Shown: positions 25,701 through 37,100 of the stretch, one piece after another
How positions within the stretch are numbered: the first letter of the stretch is position 1
Layout of the letters: each line of letters opens with the position of its first letter
NCBI GenBank assembly: GCA_013396655.1
Contig: WBMV01000259.1
Coordinates: 621,392-685,391, forward strand
Direction of reading: 5' to 3'
Length of the DNA stretch: 64,000 nucleotides
Source of the DNA: Campylorhamphus procurvoides
Lineage: Eukaryota; Chordata; Aves; Passeriformes; Dendrocolaptidae
Notes under the pieces: generated by a model
Database searches by the model: none
What the model was told of the DNA's origin: nothing
Seen by the model: only the letters and a program-made list of their open reading frames with translations
Program-made: the position numbers and the translations under genes

Positions 25701-28700
25701 CTCTTCCTTAGGACTAAAGAAAAGAAGGTGCAAAATTGGAAATAAACCTTAAGAGTGTAAAGAATCTACACAGCAAACAAAAAATACTATTAGAGCTGTG
25801 GAATTCTCCCCTCTTCCCTTCTCTGCTCCTGTCAGCTCCTGAGGAAAACATCAGCTCTCACACACTCCTCCCTATGCCTATCTGTGCCCTCACACACATG
25901 GACCATCTTTCTTTGAAAAAATTAAGATACTTCCATTTTATAAAATTTCTAACAAGGATAGGAATTCTGCATTCAAACCTATTACAAGCACACAGAGAAC
26001 AAGCAGTACACTGTCCTTTTTCTCATCCTTACAAGGTCACCTTTAAGGCAGTATTTTTGCTGTTATTTATGCACCACTGTTTTACAGAAATGTAACATTT
26101 ATTCTAGTCAATCTTCACACAGTCCAAAAGCAAACCAGGCCCTCCCACAATAACCCTGTATGTCATCACAAGTGTTTTTAGAAAATCCACCATTTATTTC
26201 AATATGGGGAAAAAATATTATTTATTCAGAAAGCTTACTGTCTTTGAACACAGTCAAAACCTGCCATAATGTATTACATGTCCAGCCTATACACACAGTT
26301 TCCTGTCCTTTTAATATGATAAATAAAATTCTATTTGATATTCAAGTTTTTTCACGAAACAAAAATCTGACCATTTCCTGTCAGTCAGGGGCTGCTTTAC
26401 AAAGGACTCTGTTCTACTCACTGGAGTGCTCCTCCCCTAATTTATTGTTAAACTCTAGTGGAGAAATCTTCCTCGCTATGAAAATTCTGCATTCTGACTG
26501 TGATTATCTTTGTATAAGCTCTGTTTACTTTAGCACAGAGGGCACTGTGCTGAAATACACATATAGTTATGTAAGTTACAGCAAAAAAAATAAAGCAAAA
26601 ACATTTACACTTTGAGAGACCTCAAAGGATTGTAAGATGACAAAACTGAAACTACCACACAGTGATAACTAGTGCATCTGAAACTATTCACTGGCTTAGT
26701 TTTATTCCAACAGGCAACCTTGATACACTAGAGCCAGTTAACACAGATTCAAGCATTTTGCATATTTGCACTCTTAGGGCCATAGAAAAGTCTGCACTAA
26801 CTCAACCAAGTGGTCAGGAACTCTTCATTTTCCATAACCAGCAGAGAGCCCAAAGAATTGCTTGCTCAGGGGAGAGCTGCTGACTCCCAACTACAATATG
26901 ACACAACAGCTTGAACGGGAACATGTTTTGGAAGTGAATGACAGCAATCAACAATAACAAATAATCCATTCCTTCACTACTTAAAAACACTATTACAAAC
27001 TTTCAAACAAAAAACTTCCCAAAAGAGACAAAAGCTGGAAGAAGAGCTTACTGTTTAACTAGATTTCAATGCATTTTAAGTATCTTCAGTGGTTACACAT
27101 AAGAAATACCCATAGTAGGTGTTTTTACACAGAAGACAAAGTTCAAAAGGGATCTATAAAAATATTATGCAAATAGTCATTAGAATGAGATCATCTGCTG
27201 TTAAACATTTAGAAGATCCTACAAAATCTACCTCTAATTAAAAGTACTCCTCAGAAGCTTTTTCAAAAAGCTGCAAGATGCAGTAAGATCAATGAGCATT
27301 AGTGTTCCTCCTCCCTAATGAAAACATTTGCCTATTGACTTAGCAAATCAAAACTCTGAGAGGAAAAATAGGGAAGTATCTTCTTTTAAGCCATTACAGC
27401 TCAACAAAGAGCTGTTAAGACAGGTACCTGAAAGCTTCAAATAGTTATTCTAAGTTCCCCTCTAAGGTGTATGACTATTTAGAACCATGAAGTGCACCTG
27501 ACTTTTATTCATTGATGTCACAAATTAAAACCATTGTTATTTATCATACCAAGGCATGGCAGTGCAAGAAACTGCATGCAGAGTGGGGAAGTCTATTGAA
27601 ATTGCTAAGTCAAAAGGCAAGCTCAAAGTTTGAGATCTCTCCAGCAGGCAAGTTTATGATCACATATCAAAGCAAATCACATTCGAGTTATAAGATGGAG
27701 CAAAGTATTTTGTCATTAATAATTAATTCCTTTATGAGTAACCAAGAAGTAGGTAGCATTAAAGCACTATAAAACCGTGAAATGCTTAATTATACAACAT
27801 AAACCTCATTTTCTTTGGTATAAGCTTGGTTGGTGAATACATGTGATCTAATATAATTACTATGAAAATGTATTTTCAGCTACATTTTAAAATATAGTCA
27901 ATTCCCTTCACCATCAAGAAGCAATGTCCTTGCATTTGTAGTTTCTTTATTCAGTCCTAATTCTTGTTTTCTTTGCATATGATCACTGAACTCACAACTA
28001 ACTTTTAAAATTAATCCCTTCTCTAATATGTGGCTTGTACCAGATTTTACTTATAACATTATTTTTACTCTGACAATCTAATACTAGTACTGTTATTTCC
28101 ACGAGCAACCCTCACTGCTGAGGTCTGGAATCACACAAAAATTGGGCTGTGCACTCTGGTCCTACCACAGGACTATCAAAGAAAGGACCAGTGAACAAAA
28201 GCATCACACAAGCCATGTTTTAGAACCCTTCTTTCCTTTCATTACAAAGATGTATTCTTATTCTTATTCTTTCAGCAAGGCTTTTCCATTAGATTCATCA
28301 AGAAACAGGAAAATGAAAAAGCTTATAAACTTCATACAAGGCCTTCAGCAACAGTGAGACAACCCAAGCCCTGCTCCTTGCCCATCTGCAGGGCAGGGAG
28401 CCAGACAGGACTGACGTGTGCCCAGCCCTGATGCAGTGGAGGTTGAGGAGCCATTTCAGAAGCTGCACCCCCAACTCAATCCCATGGAGACTGAATCTCA
28501 GGATTGGCTGCTTCAACAAAAATAAACAACTCACTGAGCAGTCCACAAAATACTCCACTCATTAGCCCAAATGAGGCACTCATGCCCTATTCATTTAATT
28601 TCTATCAAGCAGAGACAACCTGTACAATGCAGAGTACGCAGCAAGAAGTAAAATACCCAATACTCAGTTCCACTATCAGGAAACAAGTGCAATCACATTT

Positions 28701-31700
28701 TGAAACTTTATTGCATTGTTCTTAAATTTTGGTTGTTCCTCATATTTACCTCTTCATGAGGCAACTAGTGCTCTTCTAAAGCCTGTTTTAAATACTAAAT
28801 TTTAGTATTACTCCACATTGGTCTTCTAAGCTTTGCTAGAAAATAAAGCAACTGGTAAGTAAAAATGCATGCGTTTTATAAAGCAGCACTATATAAACAC
28901 ATAAAAATCGGAAACTTCACTATGTTTGCTTTGATATTATGTAGCAAACACATCTTTATTCACAGGACAATATGAAATACCACTGCAAACCACTCTGTTT
29001 CCTTTCTGTGCTTTAATGCAGCCACAGTGATGACTCCAACTTTTGAATGACAAAATTACTTAAGAATTCTCTGAGCAGAATACTCCTCTTTTGCCCTACA
29101 GGAAGGGACAGTATTGCAGAACAACATGCACAGCATTAATTACTAACTGCATGATAATGCTCTGGAAACAGGGTCTTCCTTACAGACCCCCAAAGACAGT
29201 CCATCACATCCACCCAGACAGAGGAGTTGGAGCTTAGCAGAGGTGCTACCCCTACATGAGCCACAGCAATGCTGGGAGGCTTATCCACCCCTTCCAGCCA
29301 ATTCTAGGAACCACCACTGCCTTGGGAAGTCTACTCTTGAAGGGAAACAATGTTATTTCAAGTACAGAACTACTCTTACTAACCTTTGCAAAGCCATCTC
29401 ATCAGTCAGATCACAGTGACTGTACTGTCAAGTACTGTAATGAACAGTATCCATCCCCTGGACCAGCAAACTCTCCTTAATTTTATCCCTGAAAAAAGAT
29501 TCCTGAGACCTTCAAGGTTTGTCTCCTTGTGTGTAAGTCAGTTCATATCTTGCAACAGAAATATCAGGCCACCTCTGGGACAGCTACAGAAAGGTTCTGT
29601 AATGCCACACTGCCACACACCTCCCAGAATAAACACCACTGTATTCTTATGGCGAGACTACTGAAAGTTTCTGCTTCACCTTTTCTAACAGAATCCAGCA
29701 AGGGCAGCTGCAAACAGAAGAGCTCTTCCACTGGAAAGGATCTGTGGCCTGGCTCCCGTTGGTACAGACAATGCATGGAGTATGTGCAGCTGGAAGTGCC
29801 TCAGGTCCATGAGCTGGGGGGCTGAGAGCAACTCTGCAGAGTCCTACGAGCCTCAGGTGACTGTCCCACAGCACCCTGAGCCTCTCCAAGCACCCCCAGA
29901 AACCCCAGCACCATTCCAGCACCAGCACACACCCCACCTGGGCAAGGAATCTGTCTGGCTTTGCACGATGGATCCAAGCAGGTGGATTTGACAAACATGG
30001 GGATCACAGGCACATTCTTCAGTCTAGACATTTCTCTGCTATGTCCTAGGCTTAAACTCAGTTAGCTACATTAACACTATGTAAATCATGGCTTTAAGAC
30101 ACCAGCATTATGATTTGGCAATCAGGAATGTTTTGGCTTCAATGAACTCCAAGACAAACATAACAGCAATGAACTTGGGAATAAAAAGTTGTAGCTTTAT
30201 AAAAGAATGACAAAATGCAATTTTTTATTGGAAGTTAAGATCTTAACTAGGAATTTTGCTTCCAGAAACAGCTAGGGAAGTTACATGGCCACCAAAAATT
30301 CTTAAAAAGAAATACTTCTTATTTCCCCTGACCTTTGAGATGTGTGTAACTGTTCTTGCTGCAGTATCATCTCACAAACACTTCTCGATAAAGCTTTGAG
30401 GAGCAAAGCAAGACACGACCTTTGCCACAACTGCTAATAAGAACCTTGCAAGTGAGAATTATGAAATGAACCATTAGGACAGTTTTGTGCTGTTCTTCAG
30501 GAAACCTGTGACAAGTAGGGGATTTTTTAGACACTAAACTGAGTAGATCTACCAGTTTCAGAGGAAGGACAGTGCAGCAGACACCTCCACTCTTCACCCA
30601 GCAGAGCCAAGGGGCAGTGGGTAAACATTTCACCCAGCAGCAGCCATCTATTAGGACTGCACTTTTTTGGAAAAAAAAAAAAAATGATTACAGAAACGAA
30701 TAGCCTTCACTGGCCTCTTGCTTGGAAAGTCATGAACCAGCCTTCTCAGATTTCACTTGGTAAACACTTATTAAGGAAGACAGAATTTTAACTTATAGGA
30801 ATTACTTTTCCAAACAGCATGAGCTACATAAAACAGCAAAATAATTGCTAGCAAAATTTTGGGTTTGTGAAAGACACATTTTTCTTTCTTCCTTCCCCTC
30901 CAGTCCATCAGTGTTCTGCGAGGCCTGACGTGAGCCCACCAAGAAAAACATTAATCGACACTTAAGCCTGAAGGAAATTCACAACTTAAACACTTCAGCT
31001 GCAGATATATTTTGAGTTTCTTGTAAGAGCACTATAGGCTTTGGAAGCAGCTGAGCACTGTCACACTGACAAAACCTGGAAGACTACAACTGGGCCCAAT
31101 TCTCCTATCCCTGTGCTGTCCATGTATCCCATACAACATTGCTCAATATACACATTCATAAATCGGCTCTCAACCTTACTGACATGCAAACAGCCAACTC
31201 ACTACAGATATTGTGATAAAACTCACTTAGAGGAGGTTGCAAGTAAGTAAAGCTGTGGGGAAGTCTTTATACAGCCCCTGACTATGGTAAATCCACCTCT
31301 CCGTACCATCCCCATTGTTTATATATGCATTAAATCTTCCTGTTCCACATCCTCACTCCCCCCTCAAATTTTTCCCCACTTATTCAACTGCTTGACATCT
31401 AAGCCTCCATAGTTCACCAGCTAAAGAGGAGGACACTATCACCTCTATCTTCTCAAAAGAAATGTCCTCACCATTAGAGGAAATACAAGCAACTGAAAGA
31501 TTCTTCATCTTGAGGAAAAAAACGTAGCAACTGCTGCCAGCTAAATGTTACTGCAGCACAGCCACCTCCACTGAAAGTCAACTGCTCTAACTGATCTGGT
31601 TATGTAGGTCAGCAAAGTTATTAATTTAAAGATAAAGTGCGAGTCATAGACATGTAAAGATACACTCTTAAAACACTTGTACAAAATTCACTGCTTCACA

Positions 31701-32798
31701 AAAAACACATTTCTGAAAGGTCACAATGTTCCCATCCAGATTCTGAAAGGATATGCAAAATATGCATGAATACTATGAGCTGTTGTTCACCCCCGGGCTC
31801 CCAGTATTAGACACAACCACAGCTGTAGCTGCCAGGGCTTCAACCATCAATAAATAAAAAGATTTTTAAATATACAAGACTTCAAAAGTTTTAGAACAGG
31901 ACGCCTCGTGTCTTATACATTTTTATTTAACTAAGGTAAAGTGCAAAATGTACACTCCCAGCCTTTCCCATCTGATGCATTCCATAGGTGACTTCATACT
32001 GTGAATGACTGCACCAGCCAGGTGACCAGATGCTCATTCTATCAAATGGACCATGATCACATCTTTCCTTATCAATCCTTGCACATCAGCAAGAATCAGC
32101 CTTGCTAACAGGGGTTTTCTGTGTCCCTCTCCCTGCCCTGAGGCAGTCCCTTTATCCAACAAAAGAGCAAAAACATTTACATTGCTGTAAAACTACTCTG
32201 ACAGTGAGGACTACAGACGTGTCAACTGTAAGGAGCTTTAATTTTTAAGAGTGACAAAGCATTCTAACTACCACTTTTCCTCACAAATGCTTCTCCTGAG
32301 TATCCAGAATTTGGAAATTCCTACTGGTTACAACAAAGACAATACAAGGCCTTATTTTGCACCTGAAAACCTAGCTTTCCTTTAATAGTTTATGATACAG
32401 ATATTCCAAAATGCCAAATGTCATTTGCTACCCAGGTCTCCGTCATGAGCAGTCAATTCTTACCTCTCTGGCCAAATATTTGATTCCAAAGTAATTGCAT
32501 TAGAACCAAATGAAGTCAGGCTATTACAGCACATTCTTACCTCCTGCATTATGCCCTCTTTTGGAACAGCACTTGGCTATCAGGAATAAAGGGTCTCATT
32601 CAACCCGCTAAAGCAACCAGGCCTTGCTAATGCTTTACCACCACCCTTCCAAGGCCCGGAGGAGCTCGCCCAAGGCGCAGGAGCTGCCGTGCGGGGTGCT
32701 GGGCCCTGCTCACGGGCACAGGGACCCCGAGCGCAGCCCAGCGCTCCCCCTGCCCCTCCCCGCGGGATCCCGGCCGCGCTCCTGCCCGGCACCCACAC
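22795..32798 (-). other. RNF111 intron 1 (about 10 kb)
   Basis: Separates the CpG-island first exon(s) from coding exon 2. Apart from the CR1 copy at 24.2-25.0 kb it is AT-rich, with a 13-14-base poly-A run at about 30668. Frames up to about 150 codons on the plus strand (for example 26160-26615) show no family similarity and have intron-like composition. Confidence 0.65.
24165..24972 (+). mobile_element. CR1 LINE 3' portion, forward orientation, intact 3' tail
   Basis: About 0.8 kb of CR1 in RNF111 intron 1. It shows ggtcctgcccttgggccagg, gaggtgttcagcctggagaa, ccctgcccatggcatggggc, and the diagnostic end ccttccaacccaaaccattc followed by tgtgatctatg. ATTCTGTG is the short terminal octamer typical of CR1 3' ends. 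The 5' side is truncated, and reading frames are broken by stops and indels. It lies antisense to RNF111. Confidence 0.93.
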
Positions 32799-32873
32799 CT
32801 GACAGGACCGCGGCCATCTCCGTCCAGCGCGGCTCCGGGAGCCCCAACTTCGCAAACAAAACAAATGACGTCA
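32799..32873 (-). other. RNF111: Candidate RNF111 5'UTR exon 1 (downstream form) with short uORF
   Basis: On the minus strand a segment just after a CRE ends CCTGTCAG|GTGTGGG, a plausible donor at 32799. It contains an ATG at 32817-32815. Spliced to exon 2 at 22794 this would give a nine-codon upstream frame (MAAVLSGLP, stop) closing 9 nt before the main ATG. The true start is not determined, and the right border given is only the CRE. Confidence 0.4.
32866..32873. promoter_or_regulatory. CRE palindrome TGACGTCA (copy 1)
   Basis: A perfect consensus CREB/ATF site in the CpG island, about 50 bp upstream (minus strand) of the ATG in the candidate leader exon. The same site recurs at 33268-33275 in the duplicated block. 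Confidence 0.65.
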
Positions 32874-33099
32874 TGGCAGCCCGTGCCCCGCAGGGACACC
32901 GAGGCTCCCTTCGGCGGGGCCCTCAGAGCCGGGCCGGGCCGTGACAGCCCCCGGGCCGCGCCGAGGGCAGCGCTTTGTGCGTCAGCGAGGGGCAGGGACA
33001 GGAACACACAGACACACACACAGAGACACACACACACCCCCTGTCCCCTCCCACCGCCGGGGCAGGCGGAGGGGACACAGCGGACCCCGGCCCGCCCGN

Positions 33100-33199
33100 C
33101 GGGCGGAGGGGACAGAGCGGGCAGAGGGGACGGGAATGGGAACGGGAGCGGGGTCAGGGAATGGGAGTGGGAACGGCGGGGGGGGGGATGGGATCAGGG
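33100..33199 (+). repeat. G-rich tract, likely G-quadruplex former
   Basis: A hundred bases between two Ns, with regularly spaced GGG runs from 33132 (loops AAT, AAC, AGC) and a run of about ten G near 33178. This fits the G3+ N1-7 quadruplex pattern on the plus strand and would hinder sequencing. Confidence 0.7.
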
Positions 33200-33200
33200 N

Positions 33201-33500
33201 CTGACAGGACCGCGGCCATCTCCGTCCAGCGCGGCTCCGGGAGCCCCAACTTCGCAAACAAAACAAATGACGTCATGGCAGCCCGTGCCCCGCAGGGACA
33301 CCGAGGCTCCCTTCGGCGGGGCCCTCAGAGCCGGGCCGGGCCGTGACAGCCCCCGGGCCGCGCCGAGGGCAGCGCTTTGTGCGTCAGCGAGGGGCAGGGA
33401 CAGGAACACACAGACACACACACAGAGACACACACACACCCCCTGTCCCCTCCCACCGCCGGGGCAGGCGGAGGGGACACAGCGGACCCCGGCCCGCCCG
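33201..33500 (+). repeat. 300-bp exact direct duplication, copy 2
   Basis: Starts right after the single N at 33200 and continues without a break into the candidate leader-exon donor at 33504. The block between the two copies is exactly 100 bases between Ns (33100-33199). Confidence 0.9.
33268..33275. promoter_or_regulatory. CRE palindrome TGACGTCA (copy 2)
   Basis: Second copy of the consensus CRE, 402 bp from the first, inside the 300-bp duplication. It may not exist in the real genome if the duplication is an assembly error. Confidence 0.4.
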
Positions 33501-33503
33501 TAC

Positions 33504-33613
33504 CTGAGACCGCAGCGAGGCCGCGGGGGAAGGGGCGGGTGCGGGCGGCGCGCAGGGCCGAGCGCGGGGAGCGGCCCCCCGGCCGCGCTGTGCCCGGTGC
33601 CGGTGCCGCTCCC
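33504..33613 (-). other. RNF111: Candidate RNF111 5'UTR exon 1 (upstream form)
   Basis: On the minus strand GCTGCGGTCTCAG|GTACGGG gives a good donor with the exon ending at 33504. The GC-rich sequence before it up to the N at 33614 has no ATG, as expected for a leader exon. The 5' limit is unknown; 33613 is only the last base before the N. Confidence 0.5.
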
Positions 33614-34161
33614 NCGGCATGGGATCGGATCAGGACGGGATGACCCGAGGGGACTGGGATGGGATGAGGGCGGGATGGGATCGGGGCAGCGGCCCCGGCC
33701 CGCCCCGCAGTAGCTGCAGCATCGGTGCTGCGGGGTGTAGGTACCTAAAGCGGTGTAGGGTGGGCCGGGCTCTGCTCAGGGGGCCCGTGAACGGGACGAG
33801 AGGAACGCGCACAGACCGAGGCACGGGAGGTTCCACCGGCACACGAGGAGGAACTTTGCTGTGCAGTGCCCGAGGCTGCCCAGAGGGGCTGTGGGATGTC
33901 CCTCCCGGGAGATATTCCAGAACCGAGCGGACACAACCCCCTGCCGTGCGCAGGGAGATGGGACCGGCCGAGCCACCCGAGCCGCCCCGCTCTGACTCCG
34001 TGCCCTCCCCTTCTCTAAAGGGCTGTTTCTCCAACCCGCGCCGTCTCCTCCCTCGGCCCGCAGGGTCTCACGGGGTCTCTGCCCGTCCCGGAGCCAGCGA
34101 CAGGCGCAGCTGCAGGGAATGCCGCAAATGGCATCTGTGCTATTTAGAAGCCGCGATTTAA

Positions 34162-37100
34162 TTTGCCTTTTCTGCAGCGGTGCCCTCACTGAGCCGGGCG
34201 GAGGTGCCCCTGCCGATGTCCACGGGCTGTCGGGACCTGCTCCTCGCAGTGACCTGGTGTCACACGTGCCTGGCAGCACAGGAAGAAGCATCGCAGCGTT
34301 GGGAAGGCTCTCATTTAGCAGAAACCCTGAGTGTTCGCTGACTTTGCAACTGCCAAAGGCCGTGATACCTCTCTCCCATCAGTGTCAGTGCATTACATGC
34401 ACAACGCATCCAGCTTAACACACTGGATAGACGAGGGGGATGTGCTCTGAACAGCTACAAACACACGAGACTTTGGAGCAGAAAAGTACAGACTGATCTA
34501 TAAAGGTCTTCCTGAGGATGCACTGCCACCGTGCAGTCATCGGCACACCGGAGCTCCTACGTGTGTTGGAGGAGCTAAACCACCTTCATGCATCATTACA
34601 AAAGAAATGGTCATTGGAAAAAAATGCATGTTGACACTATTAATTGCATGAGTTTCTGAATGGAATTTCCTTAAAGCAAAAGTGGATGAAACAACGTGGA
34701 AATTATTTCTCAAACAAGAAAAAAAGGCTTTAAGACTTCAGTAAATGCTAGCCTCAAAAGAAGACACATTTATAGAGGCAGGAAAACATATTACTATGCA
34801 AAGGCATATCCAAATATGTCCAAAAGAGTACGAAGCACAGGAGGTGCTATAGCACATAAATTATATGAAAATAAAGTCATATTCAGCTTTCCGTGTAAAG
34901 TGAGAACACAGGAAAAAGTGAGACCCACATACAGCAAAGGGGGAAGAAAGGATCACAGGTGATTTCATGTGGTTTCCTTTCAGTTTGCAATAAGATAAAA
35001 CCACAGGTTATCCAGTATTAACCTGCTACCCTTTTCTACATGGTTTTTTGGGTTTTTTTTCGTGTTTGGTATGTTTGGGTTTTTTATATTTTTTTTAAGT
35101 CATGTCACATCCAGCCAATTTGAGTAAACAATGACACTGGGCCACAGATGAAATAACCAATGAAACTGATGGAGAATGAGATAGCAACAGACAGTGGGAA
35201 GAAGGTCATACATTCGATGGAGGTCACTAGTGGCTTGATTATGTAAGCAATTTTAATATTTTCCATTAAAAACTGGAACCAAAGTTGAAATACTTCAGTA
35301 AAAAGCAGCTGGGAAAAATAATCAAGACAATATAAGGGATGAAATGGGTGACCCCGAGGACTAATAGGAGCAAAGTGAAAAAAATATGAAGTAAAATATA
35401 AAGAATGTGCACTTGAATATTAATGACTAAAAGTTTTTGGTATTTGTCAGGTAAAAGGCAGTAGGATGAGAACTACAGTAAGCTGTGTAATTAAGTAAAC
35501 AACCAACAACATGATGTTGATATGAAAAAGCAAACGTCTATACAATATTTTAGTCTAAATAATTTTCAGAGACAGAGGTTTCAATGCTATTGTAAAAACC
35601 ATTCCTGATTCAGTCTTACAACTGCTTTATGCAGCTTTTTTTAGTGTGTATTCAGGGAAGATGAACTCTAATCTTCATAGAACATTCAAGAAAAGATAAC
35701 ACATGAGAGGAAGGTAATGAAATTTGGCTGGACTGCTTTAGGAAATGAGACACAGGAGCATTCGCTGTAAGCTGATCAGAGACTAACAGCAATAAAACCC
35801 CACACCAACTAGTCATGTGTTTACCTACTGACGTAGTAATTGGTTTGAACACTCATGCCAAGGATGACAGAAAGGTAGTTCTTGGCAGAGAAAATGTACA
35901 GAGTCACTCTATGCTCACCAATTGAAAGACATACAAAAGACCATTTCAAAAACAAAAAAACAAGGGGCTATAGAGTGGCTAGAATTTTCAGTTCACAAAT
36001 TAAGCAGCAGTGCAGGGTAACTACAGATAGTCTTGATTTTCTCCTGGAGTGGCCAGATGATCTGTACATGTTCTGTGTATGCTTTTGTAGACCTTTCCTC
36101 CTCAGGTAAAATAAAATAAAGGCAGAATTCCTAGGATCTTTATTAGTGAAGATTTCCTAATACCGATTTCCCTATGGGCTACCGGCTGACAGGAAACTAG
36201 TAACCTGGGGGTCAGCTCACCCCTAAATTAACACTTGATAAAAATTAATTTGTCCATTGATTGGTTAATAACTTTTAAAGAAAACTGATGTAGAAAACAC
36301 TTCAATACTAGGATTATTTTCAATTAGAAAAAAAACCCCATAACTTCTATCTATGCCCTTCAATACAGTTATTAAAGTTATTTCTGCCATTATTTTGGTA
36401 TCTTGCAGTGACAGTTGTCTTGAGATTGTTTTATTGATTCCTTGGACAAAAAAGATCCTCCTTCTAAAAGAAAAGCTAAAATAAACAAAAAAGTTAAATT
36501 GAACCATTCTAAATCACTAATGCAAATTTCAGAATGGCTTTCAGGCTCTGACACCATCAATTCATACTGAACTCTTCAACCTCTTCTAACTGGAGCTGAA
36601 CAAAACCATTTATATGTGCACCCCAGGGCCTGGCAGAACTAAAGAGATGGAGAAGAAACTATCTTATCTGAGATCAAAATACACCAGCCAGCAGGAGATT
36701 GCACTTTATATTTTTGGCAACAAGACAAAAATCAAGGCAAGCCCCTCACCCCGAGGTCCCTTCAGGGGCCAGCCCTGTGCCAGGGGCTGTATGTGTTTGC
36801 TTGTCATCAAGGAAAGCAGGACGCAGCTTTTTCCAGATGCAAACACCAGCTTCTGGAACACAGTCCCACTGGGCATGTGGCCAAGATGCAAACTGCACAC
36901 TGGCACAAAGAGGTGTCTTTGCTCTGAGCTCTGTTAACTGCAGGCCTGGCACGTTCAGGACAATATGGAAAGAACACACCTCTAAATGCCTGCCTGTCCA
37001 CAGGAGTGTGGATCTTCTGTCACACACACTGCTGCTGCAGGAGCTCAGTCCCCTGCAGCCATAGTATTTATTCACCAGGCCATCCTTGACATTGACATCA

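Larger units (their letters stand above)
32799..33098 (+). repeat. 300-bp exact direct duplication, copy 1
   Basis: By eye identical, base for base, to 33201-33500 at an offset of 402. It is followed directly by a single N (33099). It contains the CRE, GC-rich sequence and a CA-rich microsatellite. Identity without any mismatch, N borders and exact 300-bp length point to a false assembly duplication. Confidence 0.9.
32640..34130. promoter_or_regulatory. CpG island, RNF111 promoter region
   Basis: A sharp rise in G+C and CpG against an AT-rich background, upstream of RNF111 exon 2. It contains two copies of a consensus CRE palindrome (a result of the duplication), GC boxes, CA-rich microsatellite text and two candidate splice donors on the minus strand. 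Its position fits the RNF111 promoter. The transcription start cannot be fixed from sequence alone. Confidence 0.85.

Noticed and set aside
26160..26615. 151-codon plus-strand frame in RNF111 intron 1
   Set aside because: AT-rich intron-like composition, no recognisable motif or splice context, no similarity I know.
32999..33045. CA-rich tract as a possible regulatory Z-DNA element
   Set aside because: Short imperfect microsatellite, copied in the duplicated block; nothing supports a function.
32624..34291. Many long frames on both strands in the RNF111 CpG island
   Set aside because: GC-rich sequence has few stops; no protein similarity, partly built on the duplicated block and Ns.
34696..34962. 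88-codon Lys/Arg-rich plus-strand frame resembling a small basic protein
   Set aside because: A-rich codons explain the Lys/Arg content; no ribosomal or histone family fits.
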